Of a DNA stretch of 64,000 bases, positions 36,252-46,513 are shown piece by piece. Each line of letters starts with the position of its first letter. The stretch's first letter is position 1. The translations under genes and the position numbers were made by a program. Below the pieces are notes generated by a model, which had not been told where the DNA came from, did no database searches, and saw only the letters and a program-made list of their open reading frames with translations. The stretch covers positions 62,001 through 126,000 of the forward strand of contig NZ_JAAARM010000001.1 of the NCBI RefSeq assembly GCF_009908285.1. The letters run 5' to 3'. Origin of the DNA: Pseudomonas sp. Fl4BN1 (GTDB lineage Bacteria > Pseudomonadota > Gammaproteobacteria > Pseudomonadales > Pseudomonadaceae).

Positions 36252-37412
36252 TTAATCCGGCCAGTACCACGCCGGTTCGTCGAGCATGCGCTGACCGACG
36301 ATGCCGGTCTGGCCCAGCTCTTTCTCCAGCACGATACAGTTGCATTCGGGGTCTTCCTGCAAGGCTGCGATCAGGCGCCGGGCGTGGGACACCACCCACA
36401 CCTGGCACTGCATTGAGGCCCCGATGATCAAGCGCGCCAGGGCCGGCAACAGGTCCGGGTGCAGGCTGGTTTCCGGTTCGTTGAGCACCATCAGGCTCGG
36501 CGGGCGCGGGGTCAGCAACGCCGCCACCAGCAACAGGTAGCGCAAGGTGCCGTCCGATAACTCCGCTGCCGACAACGGCCGCAGCAATCCTTCCTGATAG
36601 AACTCGATGGCGAAACGTCCACCCGGTAGCGGAGCGATATTCAGTCGTGCGCCAGGAAAGGCGTCGCTGATGGCCGCCTGCAAGGCCTCGGGGTCGCCGA
36701 TCTCGCGGATGGTCTGCAACGCCGCAGCCAGGTCGCGGCCGTCGTGGTGCAGCACCGGCGTCCGGGTGCCCAGTTGCGGTTGGCGTACCGGGGCTTCACT
36801 GTCGCTGCGAAAGTGATCGTAGAAGCGCCAGCGGCGGATGAACTCGCGCATTTGCAGCACTTCCGGCGAGCTGCGCAGGCTGCCGACCTGATCGAACAGG
36901 CTGTCGAAGTTCGGCGTGTGCTGGGCCAGCACCTCCCAGCTGCGACCCTGGCGGGCGCGAATCAGCGGGCCGTGGCGATCCACCAGCAGGCTGGCCGGAC
37001 GGTAGAACGGTCCGGACCAGATGCATTCCTTCTTGATTTCCGGGTCCAGGGAGAATTCCGACGTGCTGGGTTCCGGCAGGCCCAGGGCAATCGCGTAGCT
37101 GAAGTCCTCGCCGGCAAACCCCAGGCGCAGGCGCTTGCTCGACGAGCGCACGCTGGCCTGGACGGGCACTTCGCCGTTGCGCATGCGCCGGCTGATTTTC
37201 TCCGGCCCGGCCCAGAAGGTCGAATCCAGCCCGCCTTCCCGGGCCAGGGCATTGACCACGCCGCCCTGGGCGGTTTCCGCCAGCAGGCGCAGGGCCCGGT
37301 ACAGGTTGGACTTGCCGCTGCCGTTGGGCCCGGTGATCAGGTTCAGCCGGCCAAGGGGAATCAGCAGGGAGTTGATGGAGCGGTAATTGGCCACCGCCAG
37401 GGTCTTGAGCAT
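36252..37412 (-). CDS. RecF/OLD-like AAA ATPase (AAA_21)
   Basis: 386 residues. Walker A GPNGSGKS (near residue 31) directly follows LGRLNLIT, the pattern of SMC/RecF-like ATPases; the ABC-type half is completed by LSDGTLRYLLLVAALL, Walker B LMVLNEPETSLHPDLL and the switch VVSHARRLI. There is no coiled-coil of SMC length and no TOPRIM domain, so it is not a full OLD nuclease. Similar stand-alone ATPases are common in pseudomonads, with unknown function. The start at 37412 follows AGGAG. A defence role is possible but no partner gene is present. Confidence 0.82.
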   Translation of the reverse strand: MLKTLAVANYRSINSLLIPLGRLNLITGPNGSGKSNLYRALRLLAETAQGGVVNALAREGGLDSTFWAGPEKISRRMRNGEVPVQASVRSSSKRLRLGFAGEDFSYAIALGLPEPSTSEFSLDPEIKKECIWSGPFYRPASLLVDRHGPLIRARQGRSWEVLAQHTPNFDSLFDQVGSLRSSPEVLQMREFIRRWRFYDHFRSDSEAPVRQPQLGTRTPVLHHDGRDLAAALQTIREIGDPEALQAAISDAFPGARLNIAPLPGGRFAIEFYQEGLLRPLSAAELSDGTLRYLLLVAALLTPRPPSLMVLNEPETSLHPDLLPALARLIIGASMQCQVWVVSHARRLIAALQEDPECNCIVLEKELGQTGIVGQRMLDEPAWYWPD

Positions 37413-37705
37413 GCCGGGTCTCCTGTTGCGTGCTGGGCAGTGTGCCGAATTCGCGGTGTCTTTGTCGCTGGGTGTCGGCCCTGCCGCAGGCTGCAATATA
37501 CCCCGAGGGACCTTCGCGGAGGCTCAAGAACGGTGTCTCCAGCGCCACCCTCGGCAGCCTTGCAGACGGCTGCGTGGAGGCGTTGCCGCGGCTCGAATCC
37601 AGGCGCTCACAGCCATCGACAGCGACGACAGTGCAACGCGTGAACCCTGTTCTAAGCTCACAGTCGTAACGTCACTGGCGCGACGATCAAGCACAAGGAG
37701 CCTGC
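37413..37705. other. Gap of 293 bp without a gene
   Basis: Separates divergent genes for the ATPase and the RND pump. No REP, no clear repeat and no recognisable operator. It presumably contains both promoters. Confidence 0.5.
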
Positions 37706-38800
37706 ATGGCTGGTCTCAATTCGAAATGGATAGTGGGGCTGAGCCTGCTGGCTCTGCTCTGCGGCTGCGGGGCGGAAAAGCCCACGGAAAAGGAGCGCCC
37801 GCGGGTGCGCGTCCAGGAAGTGCAAAGCAGCGATTTTGCGCCTTCGGTAACCCTCACCGGTGATGTGCAGGCACGGGTGCAGACCGAGTTGTCGTTCCGC
37901 GTCGGCGGTAAGATCATCCAGCGCATGGTGGACATCGGCGACCGGGTCTCGGCCCAGCAAGTGCTGGCCAAGCTCGATCCCAAGGACCTGCAGACCAATG
38001 TCGATACCGCTGCCGCCTCGGTGTTCGCCGAGCAGGCCCGGGTCAAGCAGACCAGCGCCGCCTTCGTCCGCCAGCAGAAACTGTTGCCCAAGGGCTATAC
38101 CAGCCAGAGCGAATACGATTCGGCCCAGGCCGCCTTGCGCAGCAGCCAGAGCGCCCTGAGCGCGGCCCAGGCGCAGTTGGCCAATGCCCGGGAGCAATTG
38201 AGCTACACCGAACTGATGGCCGAGGCGCCGGGGGTGATCACCGCGCGCCAGGCCGAAGTGGGCCAGGTGGTGCAAGCGACGATGCCGATCTTCAGCCTGG
38301 CCAGGGACGGTGAGCGCGATGCGGTATTCAACGTCTACGAGTCACTGCTGATGGAGCCCCCGGGCCAGGAAACCATCCACATCAGCCTGCTGGACAATCC
38401 CCAGGTGAAGACCACCGGTAAGGTCCGCGAAATCACCCCGGTGGTTTCGGCCCAGAGCGGCACGGTGCAGGTCAAGGTGATGCTTGACTCACTGCCTGCC
38501 GGCATGGACCTGGGGTCAGTGGTCAGCGCCACGGCTCGGGCCAATGGCAAGGCCAGCGTGATGCTGCCCTGGTCGGCGCTGACCAAGGACCTCAGCGAGC
38601 CGGCGGTGTGGTTGGTGGGCGAGGACGGCAAGACCGCGCTGCACACGGTCAAGGTCGGGCGCTACCTGACCGGCAAGGTGCTCATCAGTGATGGCCTCAA
38701 GGGCGGCGAGAAAGTCGTGGTGGCCGGCGGGCAGCTGTTGCACCCGGGGATGCTCGTCGAGATCGTCGAACCGACCAAGAACCCTGGAGCCAAGCCATGA
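37706..38800 (+). CDS. triA: RND efflux periplasmic adaptor 1, TriA-like
   Basis: 364 residues. Lipoprotein signal ending LLCGC (Cys20). Adaptor features: lipoyl half RVGGKIIQRMVDIGDRVSAQ (in part), an alpha-hairpin of about residues 95-165 rich in Ala and Gln (QAALRSSQSALSAAQAQLA), second lipoyl half LMAEAPGVITARQAEVGQVV, then a beta-barrel. The next gene is a second adaptor and the third is an RND pump, an arrangement known from TriABC of P. aeruginosa, where both adaptors are required for triclosan efflux. Stop overlaps the next start. Confidence 0.87.
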   Translation: MAGLNSKWIVGLSLLALLCGCGAEKPTEKERPRVRVQEVQSSDFAPSVTLTGDVQARVQTELSFRVGGKIIQRMVDIGDRVSAQQVLAKLDPKDLQTNVDTAAASVFAEQARVKQTSAAFVRQQKLLPKGYTSQSEYDSAQAALRSSQSALSAAQAQLANAREQLSYTELMAEAPGVITARQAEVGQVVQATMPIFSLARDGERDAVFNVYESLLMEPPGQETIHISLLDNPQVKTTGKVREITPVVSAQSGTVQVKVMLDSLPAGMDLGSVVSATARANGKASVMLPWSALTKDLSEPAVWLVGEDGKTALHTVKVGRYLTGKVLISDGLKGGEKVVVAGGQLLHPGMLVEIVEPTKNPGAKP

Positions 38801-39867
38801 AGCGCCTGCCGCTGCTGCTGTGTGCCAGTGCCTTGCTGCTGGGCTGCTCCAAGGAGGCGCCGGCGCCTGCGCCGGTGCGTCCAGTGCTGTCGATCGAGGC
38901 CAGCCCGCAATCCCAGGAGAGCCTGGGACGTTTTGCCGGCAACATCCAGGCCCGCTATGAAACCAACCTGGGGTTCCGGGTGCCGGGGCGGATTGCCAAT
39001 CGCAGTGTCGATGTAGGGGCTGAAGTGGGGCCGGGCGCGTTGCTTGCGACCCTCGATCCCACCGACCAGCAGAACCAGTTGCGCGCCGCCCAGGGTGATC
39101 TGGCCAAGGTCGAGGCGCAGTGGATCAATGCCCAGGCCAATGCCCGACGCCAGCAGGAACTGTTCGACCGTGGAGTGGGTGCCCAGGCGCAACTGGACAT
39201 CGCCCAGACTGACCTGAAAACCACCGGAGCGTCCCTGGCGCAGGCCAAGGCGGCGGTGCGCCAGGCCCAGGACCAGCTGACCTACAGCGAGCTGCGCAGC
39301 GATCATGGCGGGGTGATCACTGCCTGGAATGCCGAGGCCGGGCAAGTGGTGACCGCCGGCCAGCAGGTCGTGACCCTGGCCCGGCCGGAAATCAAGGAAG
39401 CGGTAATCGATCTGCCGGCGAACCTGGTGGACCAGTTGCCGGCGGATGTGGTGTTCAAGGTTGCGGCGCAACTGGACCCGAGCATCAGCACCACTGCCAC
39501 CGTGCGCGAGATCGAACCCCAGGCCCAGAGTGCCACCCGCACCCGGCGCGCGCGCCTGACCCTCAAGGACACCCCGCAGGCCTTTCGCCTGGGCACCGCC
39601 ATCAGCGTGACCCTGAGCTCGGCCATCGAGCCACGCACCGAACTGCCGCTGAGTGCCTTGCAGGAAGTGGATGGCAAGACCCGGGTCTGGGTCATCGACA
39701 GACAGAGCCAGACAGTCGCCCCGCGTGAGGTCACGGTGCTCAGCCGCGACAGCGATTCGGCGCTGATCGGCCAGGGTATCAAGCCCGGTGAGCGGATCGT
39801 CAGCGCCGGTGTGAACAGCCTCAAGCCGGGGCAAAAAGTCAAAATCGACGAGGACCGCGTACCATGA
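38797..39867 (+). CDS. triB: RND efflux periplasmic adaptor 2, TriB-like
   Basis: 356 residues with lipobox LLLGC (Cys16). It shares the adaptor layout with the first: FRVPGRIANRSVDVGAEV, hairpin with AQAKAAVRQAQDQLTYSEL, and GVITAWNAEAGQVVTAGQQV (in part). It overlaps both neighbours by four bases (ATGA). Two different adaptors per pump suggest a hetero-hexamer around TriC. Confidence 0.87.
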   Translation: MKRLPLLLCASALLLGCSKEAPAPAPVRPVLSIEASPQSQESLGRFAGNIQARYETNLGFRVPGRIANRSVDVGAEVGPGALLATLDPTDQQNQLRAAQGDLAKVEAQWINAQANARRQQELFDRGVGAQAQLDIAQTDLKTTGASLAQAKAAVRQAQDQLTYSELRSDHGGVITAWNAEAGQVVTAGQQVVTLARPEIKEAVIDLPANLVDQLPADVVFKVAAQLDPSISTTATVREIEPQAQSATRTRRARLTLKDTPQAFRLGTAISVTLSSAIEPRTELPLSALQEVDGKTRVWVIDRQSQTVAPREVTVLSRDSDSALIGQGIKPGERIVSAGVNSLKPGQKVKIDEDRVP

Positions 39868-42800
39868 CGCCTGCCACGAAAGGGAGCTTCAATTTATCCG
39901 AGTGGGCGATCAAGCATCAGTCGTTCGTCTGGTACCTGATGTTCATCGCGCTGCTGATGGGCGTGTTCTCCTATCTGAACCTGGGACGTGAGGAAGACCC
40001 TTCGTTCACCATCAAGACCATGGTCATCCAGACCCGTTGGCCGGGTGCGACCCAGGAGGAAACCCTCAAGCAGGTCACTGACCGCATCGAGAAAAAGCTC
40101 GAAGAGCTGGATTCCCTCGATTACGTGAAGAGCTATACGCGCCCCGGCGAGTCGACGGTGTTCGTCAACCTGCGTGATACCACCAGTGCCAAGGACATCC
40201 CGCAGATCTGGTACCAGGTGCGCAAGAAGATCGATGACATCCGTGGCGACTTCCCCCAGGGTTTGCAGGGGCCGGGCTTCAACGATGAGTTCGGCGATGT
40301 GTACGGTTCCATCTACGCCTTTACCGCCGACGGCCTGACCATGCGCCAACTGCGCGACTACGTGGAGCAGGCGCGCGCCGAGATCCGCGAGGTGCCGAAC
40401 CTGGGCAAGGTGGAGATGATCGGCGCACAGGATGAGGTCATCTACCTGAACGTCTCCACGCGCAAGCTGGCGGCCCTGGGCATTGACCAGCGCGACGTCC
40501 TGCAAAGCCTGCAGTCGCAGAATGCGGTGATCCCGGCCGGGGTGATCGAGGCCGGGCCGGAACGGATTTCCGTGCGCACCTCGGGGCAGTTCGCGTCGGA
40601 GAAGGACCTGGCGAACGTCAACCTGCGACTCAATGACCGCTTCTATCGGCTGGCGGATATCGCCGAGATCAGCCGCGGTTATGTCGACCCACCGAGCACC
40701 CAGTTCCGTTTCAATGGCCAGCCCGCCATCGGCCTGGCGATTGCCATGAAGGCCGGCGGCAATATCCAGGCGTTCGGCAAGGCGTTGCATGCGCGGATGA
40801 CCGAGTTGACCGCCGACCTGCCAGTGGGGGTCGGTGTGCACAATGTCTCGGACCAGGCCGAAGTGGTGGCGGAGGCGGTCGGCGGGTTCACCAGTGCCTT
40901 GTTCGAGGCGGTGGTGATTGTGTTGCTGGTGAGCTTCGTCAGCCTCGGGGTGCGTCCCGGGTTGGTGGTGGCCTTGACCATCCCGCTGGTGCTGGCGCTG
41001 GTCTTCGTGTTCATGGAATACAGCGGCATTACCATGCAGCGGATCTCCCTTGGCGCATTGATCATTTCTCTGGGGTTGATGGTGGACGATGCCATGATCA
41101 CCGTGGAGATGATGGTCACGCGCCTGGAGCTGGGAGAGACCAAGGAGCAGGCGGCGACCTTTGCCTACACCTCGACGGCTTTCCCGATGCTCACCGGGAC
41201 CCTGGTGACGGTCGCCGGTTTCGTGCCCATTGGCCTCAACGCCAGTTCTGCCGGCGAATACACCTTCACCCTGTTTGCGGTGATCGCGGTGGCGATGCTG
41301 GTGTCCTGGCTGGTGGCGGTGGTGTTTGCGCCGGTGATCGGCCTGCACATTCTCAGTGCCAAGGTGAAACCCCATTCCGAAGAACCCGGGCGCATTGGCC
41401 GTGCTTTCAACGCTGGCCTGCTGTGGTGCATGCGCTACCGCTGGTGGGCGATCGGCATCACGGTGTTGCTGTTCGTGCTCTCGGTGTTTGGCATGCGGTT
41501 TGTGCAGAACCAGTTCTTCCCGTCCTCGGACCGCCCGGAGATCCTCGTTGACCTCAACCTGCCGCAGAACGCCTCGATCAGCGAGACACGGCTGGCGGTG
41601 GACCGTCTGGAAGCCACGCTCAAGGACGATCCGTCCATCGAGCGTTGGAGCACCTACATCGGCGAGGGCGCGATTCGCTTCTACCTGCCCCTGGACCAGC
41701 AACTGCAGAACCCCTACTACGCCCAGCTGGTGATTGTCAGCAAGGGCCTGAAGGAGCGCTCGGCGTTGATCAAGACCTTGCAGAAACGCCTGCGAGAAGA
41801 CTTCGTCGGAATTGGCGGTTATGTGCAGGCTCTGGAAATGGGCCCGCCGGTAGGGCGTCCGATCCAGTACCGAGTCAGCGGCAAGGACATCGATCTGGTG
41901 CGCAAGCACGCCATTGAACTGGCCAGCGAACTCGACAAGAACTCGCACATCGGCGAGATCATTTACGACTGGAACGAGCCGGGCAAGGTCCTGCGTATCG
42001 ACATCGCCCAGGACAAGGCCCGGCAATTGGGCCTGTCCTCCGAAGACGTGGCGCGGCTGATGAACAGCATTGTCAGCGGTGCGACCGTGACCCAGGTGGA
42101 TGACGATATCTACCTGATCAATGTGGTCAGCCGCGCCGTCGACAGTGAGCGCGGCACGCCGGAAACCCTGCAGAACCTGCAGATACTCTCGCCCAACGGC
42201 ATTTCGATCCCACTCCTGGCCTTCGCCACGATCCGCTACGAACTGGAGCAGCCACTGGTTTGGCGGCGTGACCGCAAGCCGACCATCACCATCAAGGCCG
42301 CGGTGCGTGATGAAATCCAGCCCACGGACCTGGTCGAGGACCTCAAGCCGGTCATCGAGCGCTTCGCTGCCAGCTTGCCGGCCGGTTACTCGGTGGCCAC
42401 CGGCGGGACCGTGGAGGAGAGCGGCAAGGCCCAGGGGCCGATTGCCAAGGTAGTGCCGCTGATGCTGTTCCTGATGGCAACCTTCCTGATGATCCAGTTG
42501 CACAGCGTGCAGAAGCTGTTCCTGGTGGTCAGTGTGGCGCCGTTGGGGCTGATCGGTGTGGTCCTGGCCCTGGTGCCCACGGGCACGCCCATGGGGTTTG
42601 TGGCGATCCTCGGGATTCTCGCGTTGATCGGCATCATCATCCGCAACTCGGTGATCCTGGTGACCCAGATCGATTCACACGAGAAGGAGGGTTATCACCC
42701 CTGGGACGCAGTACTGGAAGCCACTCACCACCGTCGCCGGCCGATCCTGTTGACCGCCGCGGCGGCCAGTCTGGGGATGATCCCGATTGCCCGGGAGGTG

Positions 42801-42941
42801 TTCTGGGGGCCGATGGCCTACGCGATGATCGGCGGCATCATCGTCGCCACCTTGCTGACCCTGCTGTTCCTGCCGGCGCTGTACGTGGCCTGGTACAAGA
42901 TCAAGGAGCCGAGCAACGACACCGCCCCCCCCGCCTCGTAG
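39864..42941 (+). CDS. triC: RND efflux pump, TriC-like
   Basis: 1025 residues, 12 membrane helices, two large periplasmic loops after helices 1 and 7. Proton relay region GLMVDDAMITVEMMV (Asp pair in helix 4) and the second-half GILALIGIIIRNSVILV are typical. The substrate-binding porter loop lies at about residues 45-330. By gene order it is the pump of a TriABC-type system, which uses a TolC-like outer channel (OpmH in P. aeruginosa) encoded elsewhere. The stop codon TAG is the TAG of an adjoining REP (GTAGGAGC). Confidence 0.9.
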   Translation: MTPATKGSFNLSEWAIKHQSFVWYLMFIALLMGVFSYLNLGREEDPSFTIKTMVIQTRWPGATQEETLKQVTDRIEKKLEELDSLDYVKSYTRPGESTVFVNLRDTTSAKDIPQIWYQVRKKIDDIRGDFPQGLQGPGFNDEFGDVYGSIYAFTADGLTMRQLRDYVEQARAEIREVPNLGKVEMIGAQDEVIYLNVSTRKLAALGIDQRDVLQSLQSQNAVIPAGVIEAGPERISVRTSGQFASEKDLANVNLRLNDRFYRLADIAEISRGYVDPPSTQFRFNGQPAIGLAIAMKAGGNIQAFGKALHARMTELTADLPVGVGVHNVSDQAEVVAEAVGGFTSALFEAVVIVLLVSFVSLGVRPGLVVALTIPLVLALVFVFMEYSGITMQRISLGALIISLGLMVDDAMITVEMMVTRLELGETKEQAATFAYTSTAFPMLTGTLVTVAGFVPIGLNASSAGEYTFTLFAVIAVAMLVSWLVAVVFAPVIGLHILSAKVKPHSEEPGRIGRAFNAGLLWCMRYRWWAIGITVLLFVLSVFGMRFVQNQFFPSSDRPEILVDLNLPQNASISETRLAVDRLEATLKDDPSIERWSTYIGEGAIRFYLPLDQQLQNPYYAQLVIVSKGLKERSALIKTLQKRLREDFVGIGGYVQALEMGPPVGRPIQYRVSGKDIDLVRKHAIELASELDKNSHIGEIIYDWNEPGKVLRIDIAQDKARQLGLSSEDVARLMNSIVSGATVTQVDDDIYLINVVSRAVDSERGTPETLQNLQILSPNGISIPLLAFATIRYELEQPLVWRRDRKPTITIKAAVRDEIQPTDLVEDLKPVIERFAASLPAGYSVATGGTVEESGKAQGPIAKVVPLMLFLMATFLMIQLHSVQKLFLVVSVAPLGLIGVVLALVPTGTPMGFVAILGILALIGIIIRNSVILVTQIDSHEKEGYHPWDAVLEATHHRRRPILLTAAAASLGMIPIAREVFWGPMAYAMIGGIIVATLLTLLFLPALYVAWYKIKEPSNDTAPPAS

Positions 42942-43019
42942 GAGCTGGCTTGCCAGCGAAGAGGCCCGTAAGGCAGGCGCTTGATCCGCAATCGCCTTCG
43001 CCGGCAAGCCGGCTCCTAC
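42938..43019. repeat. REP doublet overlapping the triC stop codon
   Basis: Begins GTAGGAGCTGGCTTGCCAGC; its bases 2-4 are the triC stop codon. Right arm GCCGGCAAGCCGGCTCCTAC. Confidence 0.95.
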
Positions 43020-43052
43020 GGAGGATCTGTGCAGTGCCTACGGGGGGCGGGA

Positions 43053-43679
43053 TCAGGCCTTGCGCCAGACGCTGGCCAGCCACGGTTGTTGTTTCCGTGG
43101 CAGGCCAGCGGGGCGGTAATAGTGCTCCAGCTCGACAAACCCGGCGTCAGTCAATAGCGCCTGCCACGCCGCCAGGTCGTGGTAGGAACCGTAGCGCGGG
43201 CCGTTCCAGCCTTCCTGGTTGTCGCCCCGGGGGTTGGAGCTGAACAGCACGCCACCTTCCTTGAGGCTGGCATGCAGCTGCTTGAGCACTCGCGGCAGCT
43301 CCTGGCGGGGAATGTGGAACAGCACCGCGTTGGCGAAGATCCCATCAAAACGCCCAGCGGGCAGTTCGAGCTTGAGGAAGTCCTGCTGCCAGACCTCGCA
43401 CCCGCTGTCTTCCCGGGCCATCTGCGCGAAGCGTTCGGAACCGTCGAGGCCGACGGCGACATGGCCCAGGTGGGTGAAGGCTTGCAGGTCGCGGCCGGGG
43501 CCGCAGCCGAAATCCAGCACGGTGAATGGCGCCGGGCCCTGGATATGCCGCAGCAGCGCCTCGATGTTCTGGCTCACATCGTGGTCGCGAGTGCCCTCGC
43601 GAAAGCCTTCGGCCACCTGGTTGTAGTGGCCGAGAGTGGTTGCGGTGATGGTTTCGAGATCGTCGGGGGCGAGTTTCAT
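43053..43679 (-). CDS. SAM-dependent methyltransferase
   Basis: 208 residues. Motif I VLDFGCGPGRDL near residue 60, VGLDGSERFAQMAR for motif II, DGIFANAVLFHIPRQELPRV for motif IV/V. Class I methyltransferase of the ubiquinone/UbiE-like sort with unknown substrate. The C-terminal part has HYYRPAGLPRKQQPWLASVW. No strong ribosome-binding site; the ATG at 43679 is the only plausible one. Flanked by different REP types. Confidence 0.88.
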   Translation of the reverse strand: MKLAPDDLETITATTLGHYNQVAEGFREGTRDHDVSQNIEALLRHIQGPAPFTVLDFGCGPGRDLQAFTHLGHVAVGLDGSERFAQMAREDSGCEVWQQDFLKLELPAGRFDGIFANAVLFHIPRQELPRVLKQLHASLKEGGVLFSSNPRGDNQEGWNGPRYGSYHDLAAWQALLTDAGFVELEHYYRPAGLPRKQQPWLASVWRKA

Positions 43680-43744
43680 GGCGGGCTACGGGCGTTGAGG
43701 GCGGGGTGGCCAATATAACGCCAATGGTGGTCTTGAGGGCCCTG

Positions 43745-43808
43745 TCGCGAGCAAGCTCGCTCCTACGGCGGGCGGTGATCGACCCGTAGGAGCGAGCTTG
43801 CTCGCGAA
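43745..43808. repeat. REP doublet of another family
   Basis: TCGCGAGCAAGCTCGCTCCTAC-type arm (first 20: TCGCGAGCAAGCTCGCTCCT) and the reversed GTAGGAGCGAGCTTGCTCGC, related to but distinct from the main REP in its hairpin sequence. Confidence 0.92.
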
Positions 43809-43833
43809 GGCGCCCGAACCGCCACCACAGCCC

Positions 43834-44478
43834 TCAACGCTTGTTCAGCACCCGTGCCAGACGGTCGCCACCCAGCTGGATCGCCGCCACCAGAATCACC
43901 AGCAACACGATCACCGTGAGCATGATCTGGCTGTCGAAACGCTGGTAACCGTAGCGGTAGGCAATGTCCCCCAGCCCACCCGCGCCAATCGCTCCGGCCA
44001 TGGCCGAGGAGTTGATCATGGTCACCAGGGTGATAGTGAAACCACCGACGATCCCCGGCAACGCCTCCGGCAGCAGCACGTGCCAGACGATGTGCCAGCG
44101 CCGGCAGCCCATGGCCTGGGCCGCTTCGATCAGGCCGTGGTCGACTTCCCGCAGGCTCACCTCGGCGATCCGTGCAAAGAACGGCGTGGCGGCGATGGTC
44201 AGCGGCACCACCGCCGCCCAGACGCCGTAGGTGGTGCCGACGATCAGTCGGGTAAAGGGGATCAGCGCCACCATCAGGATCAGGAACGGGATCGAGCGGA
44301 ACAGGTTGACGAATGCCCCGAGGGCGCGGTTCAGGTTCGGCGCTTCATAGATCCCGCCCTTGCCGCTGGTGACCAGGATCACTGCCAGGGGAATCCCCGC
44401 CAGCAGGGCGATCAGCGAAGACACGCCGACCATCAGCAGGGTGTCGAGAATGCCCTGCAACAAACGCTCAAACCACAT
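43834..44478 (-). CDS. metI: Methionine-type ABC transporter permease MetI
   Basis: 214 residues, MetI family: five membrane helices with [20 protein letters not shown] (in part), [20 protein letters not shown] and the loop [26 protein letters not shown] is 8 bp before the ATG at 44478. It overlaps the end of metN by 11 bp. It forms the channel of an importer for methionine or related sulfur compounds. Confidence 0.92.
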   Translation of the reverse strand: MWFERLLQGILDTLLMVGVSSLIALLAGIPLAVILVTSGKGGIYEAPNLNRALGAFVNLFRSIPFLILMVALIPFTRLIVGTTYGVWAAVVPLTIAATPFFARIAEVSLREVDHGLIEAAQAMGCRRWHIVWHVLLPEALPGIVGGFTITLVTMINSSAMAGAIGAGGLGDIAYRYGYQRFDSQIMLTVIVLLVILVAAIQLGGDRLARVLNKR

Positions 44479-45592
44479 AGCCCAGTACCTCCACCTGTTG
44501 TGCCCAGTGCTCGGCCCGCTGGCGCAGTTCCGCCGTGCCCAGGGACGAGCCCTGGACGGCCAGGAGCAATTGTCCCAGGGCATGCCCCTGGATGCGTTCG
44601 ACGCCGCCCTGGAGCAACCGCACGCGCCCGCCGAGGGCACTGAACAATGCCGCCAGGTCTGGTTCGTCGCGGCTGTTGCCAGTGAAACGCAGGCTCAGCA
44701 CCACCGCGGCATCGGACGACTGGGGATGATCGCGCAAACGGTTTTGCAGTTCTTCGGGCAAGCCGTGCTGCAACGGCGCCAGTAGAGTCTTGCTGACCTC
44801 ATGCTGCGGGTTGCCGAAGACCTCCCAAACCGGCCCCTGCTCGACAATGCGGCCGTGTTCCAGCACCACCACCCGGTCGCAGATATCGCGGATCACCGCC
44901 ATTTCATGGGTGATCAGAATGATGGTCAGGCCCAGGCGCTGGTTGATCTCTTTCAGCAGGCCAAGGATCGATTGGGTGGTTTCCGGGTCGAGGGCCGAGG
45001 TGGCTTCGTCGCACAGCAGGATCTCGGGGTCGTGGACCAGCGCCCGGGCTATCCCCACGCGCTGCTTCTGGCCGCCGGACAGCTGTGCCGGGTAGGCCTG
45101 GTGCTTGTCCTTGAGGCCCACCAGTTCCAGCAGTTCGCCGACCTTGCGCTGGCGCTCGGCCTTGGGCACCCCGGCCACCTTCAGTGGCAGCTCAACGTTG
45201 TGCCACACGGTCTTGGCCGACATCAGGTTGAAGTGCTGGAAGATCATGCCGATGCGTCGGCGCAGGGCCACCAGGCGGTCCTCGTCGAAGTCGCCGATGT
45301 CCACCTGGTCAATCAGCACTCGGCCGCTGCTGGGTTGTTCCAGGCGATTGATGGTGCGGATCAGCGACGACTTGCCGGCGCCGCTGCGGCCGATGATGCC
45401 GAACACTTCACCGCGCTGGATCGCCAGGTCGATGCCGTGCAGCGCCTGCACCGGGCCCTGCCGACCCTGGTAGGTCTTGCCCAGGCCGATAAAACGCACC
45501 TGGGCGCGGTTCAGGTCCGGGTGCAGTTGGGTCTGTTCGGCGCTGTGGGGCGCCGGCTCGGGCCGTGTGCGCTGGAGCGTCGAGGCACTCAT
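44468..45592 (-). CDS. metN: Methionine-type ABC transporter ATP-binding protein MetN
   Basis: 374 residues: Walker [10 protein letters not shown] (near 68), signature LSGGQKQR, Walker [15 protein letters not shown], then a C-terminal NIL domain from about residue 290 ([20 protein letters not shown]) that senses methionine in E. coli MetN. An N-terminal extension of about 30 residues is longer than usual. The ATG lies 1 bp beyond the stop of metQ with GGGAAGG as binding site. Confidence 0.92.
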   Translation of the reverse strand: MSASTLQRTRPEPAPHSAEQTQLHPDLNRAQVRFIGLGKTYQGRQGPVQALHGIDLAIQRGEVFGIIGRSGAGKSSLIRTINRLEQPSSGRVLIDQVDIGDFDEDRLVALRRRIGMIFQHFNLMSAKTVWHNVELPLKVAGVPKAERQRKVGELLELVGLKDKHQAYPAQLSGGQKQRVGIARALVHDPEILLCDEATSALDPETTQSILGLLKEINQRLGLTIILITHEMAVIRDICDRVVVLEHGRIVEQGPVWEVFGNPQHEVSKTLLAPLQHGLPEELQNRLRDHPQSSDAAVVLSLRFTGNSRDEPDLAALFSALGGRVRLLQGGVERIQGHALGQLLLAVQGSSLGTAELRQRAEHWAQQVEVLGYVV

Positions 45593-45593
45593 T

Positions 45594-46403
45594 TCAACCT
45601 TCCCAGCCGGCTTGGTAGAGCTTGCCGTGAGCCTGGTCCAGGGCGGCGCGCACGGCCGGCGAATGCTGGTAGATATCGACGAACTTGATCAGCCGCGGGT
45701 CGTTCTTGCTCTTGGGCTGGATCACGAACTGGATCACGTATTCCTTGTGGTCCAGGCCGTCGAACAGCAAGGCTGAACCGGCATCGAAGGTCTTGGCCAG
45801 GCGGATGTAGGCCGGGTAGCCCTGGACCAGGTCGGCGTCGTCATAGGCGCGTACCAGTTGCACGGCTTCCACTTGGAGGATCTTGATCTTCTTCGGGTTG
45901 GCGACGATGTCTTCTTCGGTGGCCTTGTAGCCGACCCCGGGCTTGAGGGTGATCAGCCCGGCCTTGGCCAGCAGTTGCAGGCCGCGCCCGCTGTTGATCG
46001 GGTCGTTGGCGATGGCCACGCTGGCGCCGACTGGCAGCTCGTCGAAACTTTTGTATTTCTTCGAGTACAGGCCGACGTTGTTGATGATGCCCGGGGCGAA
46101 GGGCACCAGGTCGAAACCGGCGGCGGCCTTGGCGTTTTCCAGGAAGGGAATGTGCTGGAAGTAGTTCACGTCGATGTCGCCGGCGGCCAGGCTGACGTTG
46201 GGCGCGATCCAGTCGGTGAACTCCACCAGCTCGACCTTCAGGCCCTGTTTACCGGCTTCGACGACGGCGGCTTCCAGGGGGATGGCGAAGGCCGCGGTGG
46301 TGCCGACCTTGAGCGGCGCATCGGCGGCGAAGACGGCGCTGCTGAACAGGCCGAGGGCGAGGGCCAGGGCTTTGACCGGGTGGCGCAGGCGTGTGGTTTT
46401 CAT
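45594..46403 (-). CDS. metQ: Methionine-type ABC substrate-binding protein MetQ
   Basis: 269 residues. Signal peptide [20 protein letters not shown] ending [10 protein letters not shown]; no lipobox. NlpA/MetQ marks: [20 protein letters not shown] (in part), [20 protein letters not shown] and [15 protein letters not shown]. First gene of metQ-metN-metI and directly downstream of the flavin monooxygenase gene, with REP halves between. In sulfur loci such importers often take up sulfonates, sulfones or methionine derivatives; ligand unproven. A frame to 46466 reads into a REP and is rejected. Confidence 0.9.
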   Translation of the reverse strand: MKTTRLRHPVKALALALGLFSSAVFAADAPLKVGTTAAFAIPLEAAVVEAGKQGLKVELVEFTDWIAPNVSLAAGDIDVNYFQHIPFLENAKAAAGFDLVPFAPGIINNVGLYSKKYKSFDELPVGASVAIANDPINSGRGLQLLAKAGLITLKPGVGYKATEEDIVANPKKIKILQVEAVQLVRAYDDADLVQGYPAYIRLAKTFDAGSALLFDGLDHKEYVIQFVIQPKSKNDPRLIKFVDIYQHSPAVRAALDQAHGKLYQAGWEG

Positions 46404-46455
46404 GTGGGTCAGGGTCCAGGTCGGGGCGAGGGAATGGGCAGGTTGTGCTGGCCTC

Positions 46456-46510
46456 TTCGCTGGCAAGCCAGCGCCTACAGGAGCGTGTAGGAGCCGGCTT
46501 GCCGGCGAAG
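46456..46510. repeat. REP doublet, compact
   Basis: GCTGGCAAGCCAGCGCCTAC and GTAGGAGCCGGCTTGCCGGC back to back with about 7 bp between, in the reverse order to most doublets here. Confidence 0.9.
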
Positions 46511-46513
46511 CTG

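Noticed and set aside
39894-42503. 869-codon open frame on the minus strand
   Set aside because: Antisense to the RND pump gene; His/Gln-rich composition without any recognisable domain.
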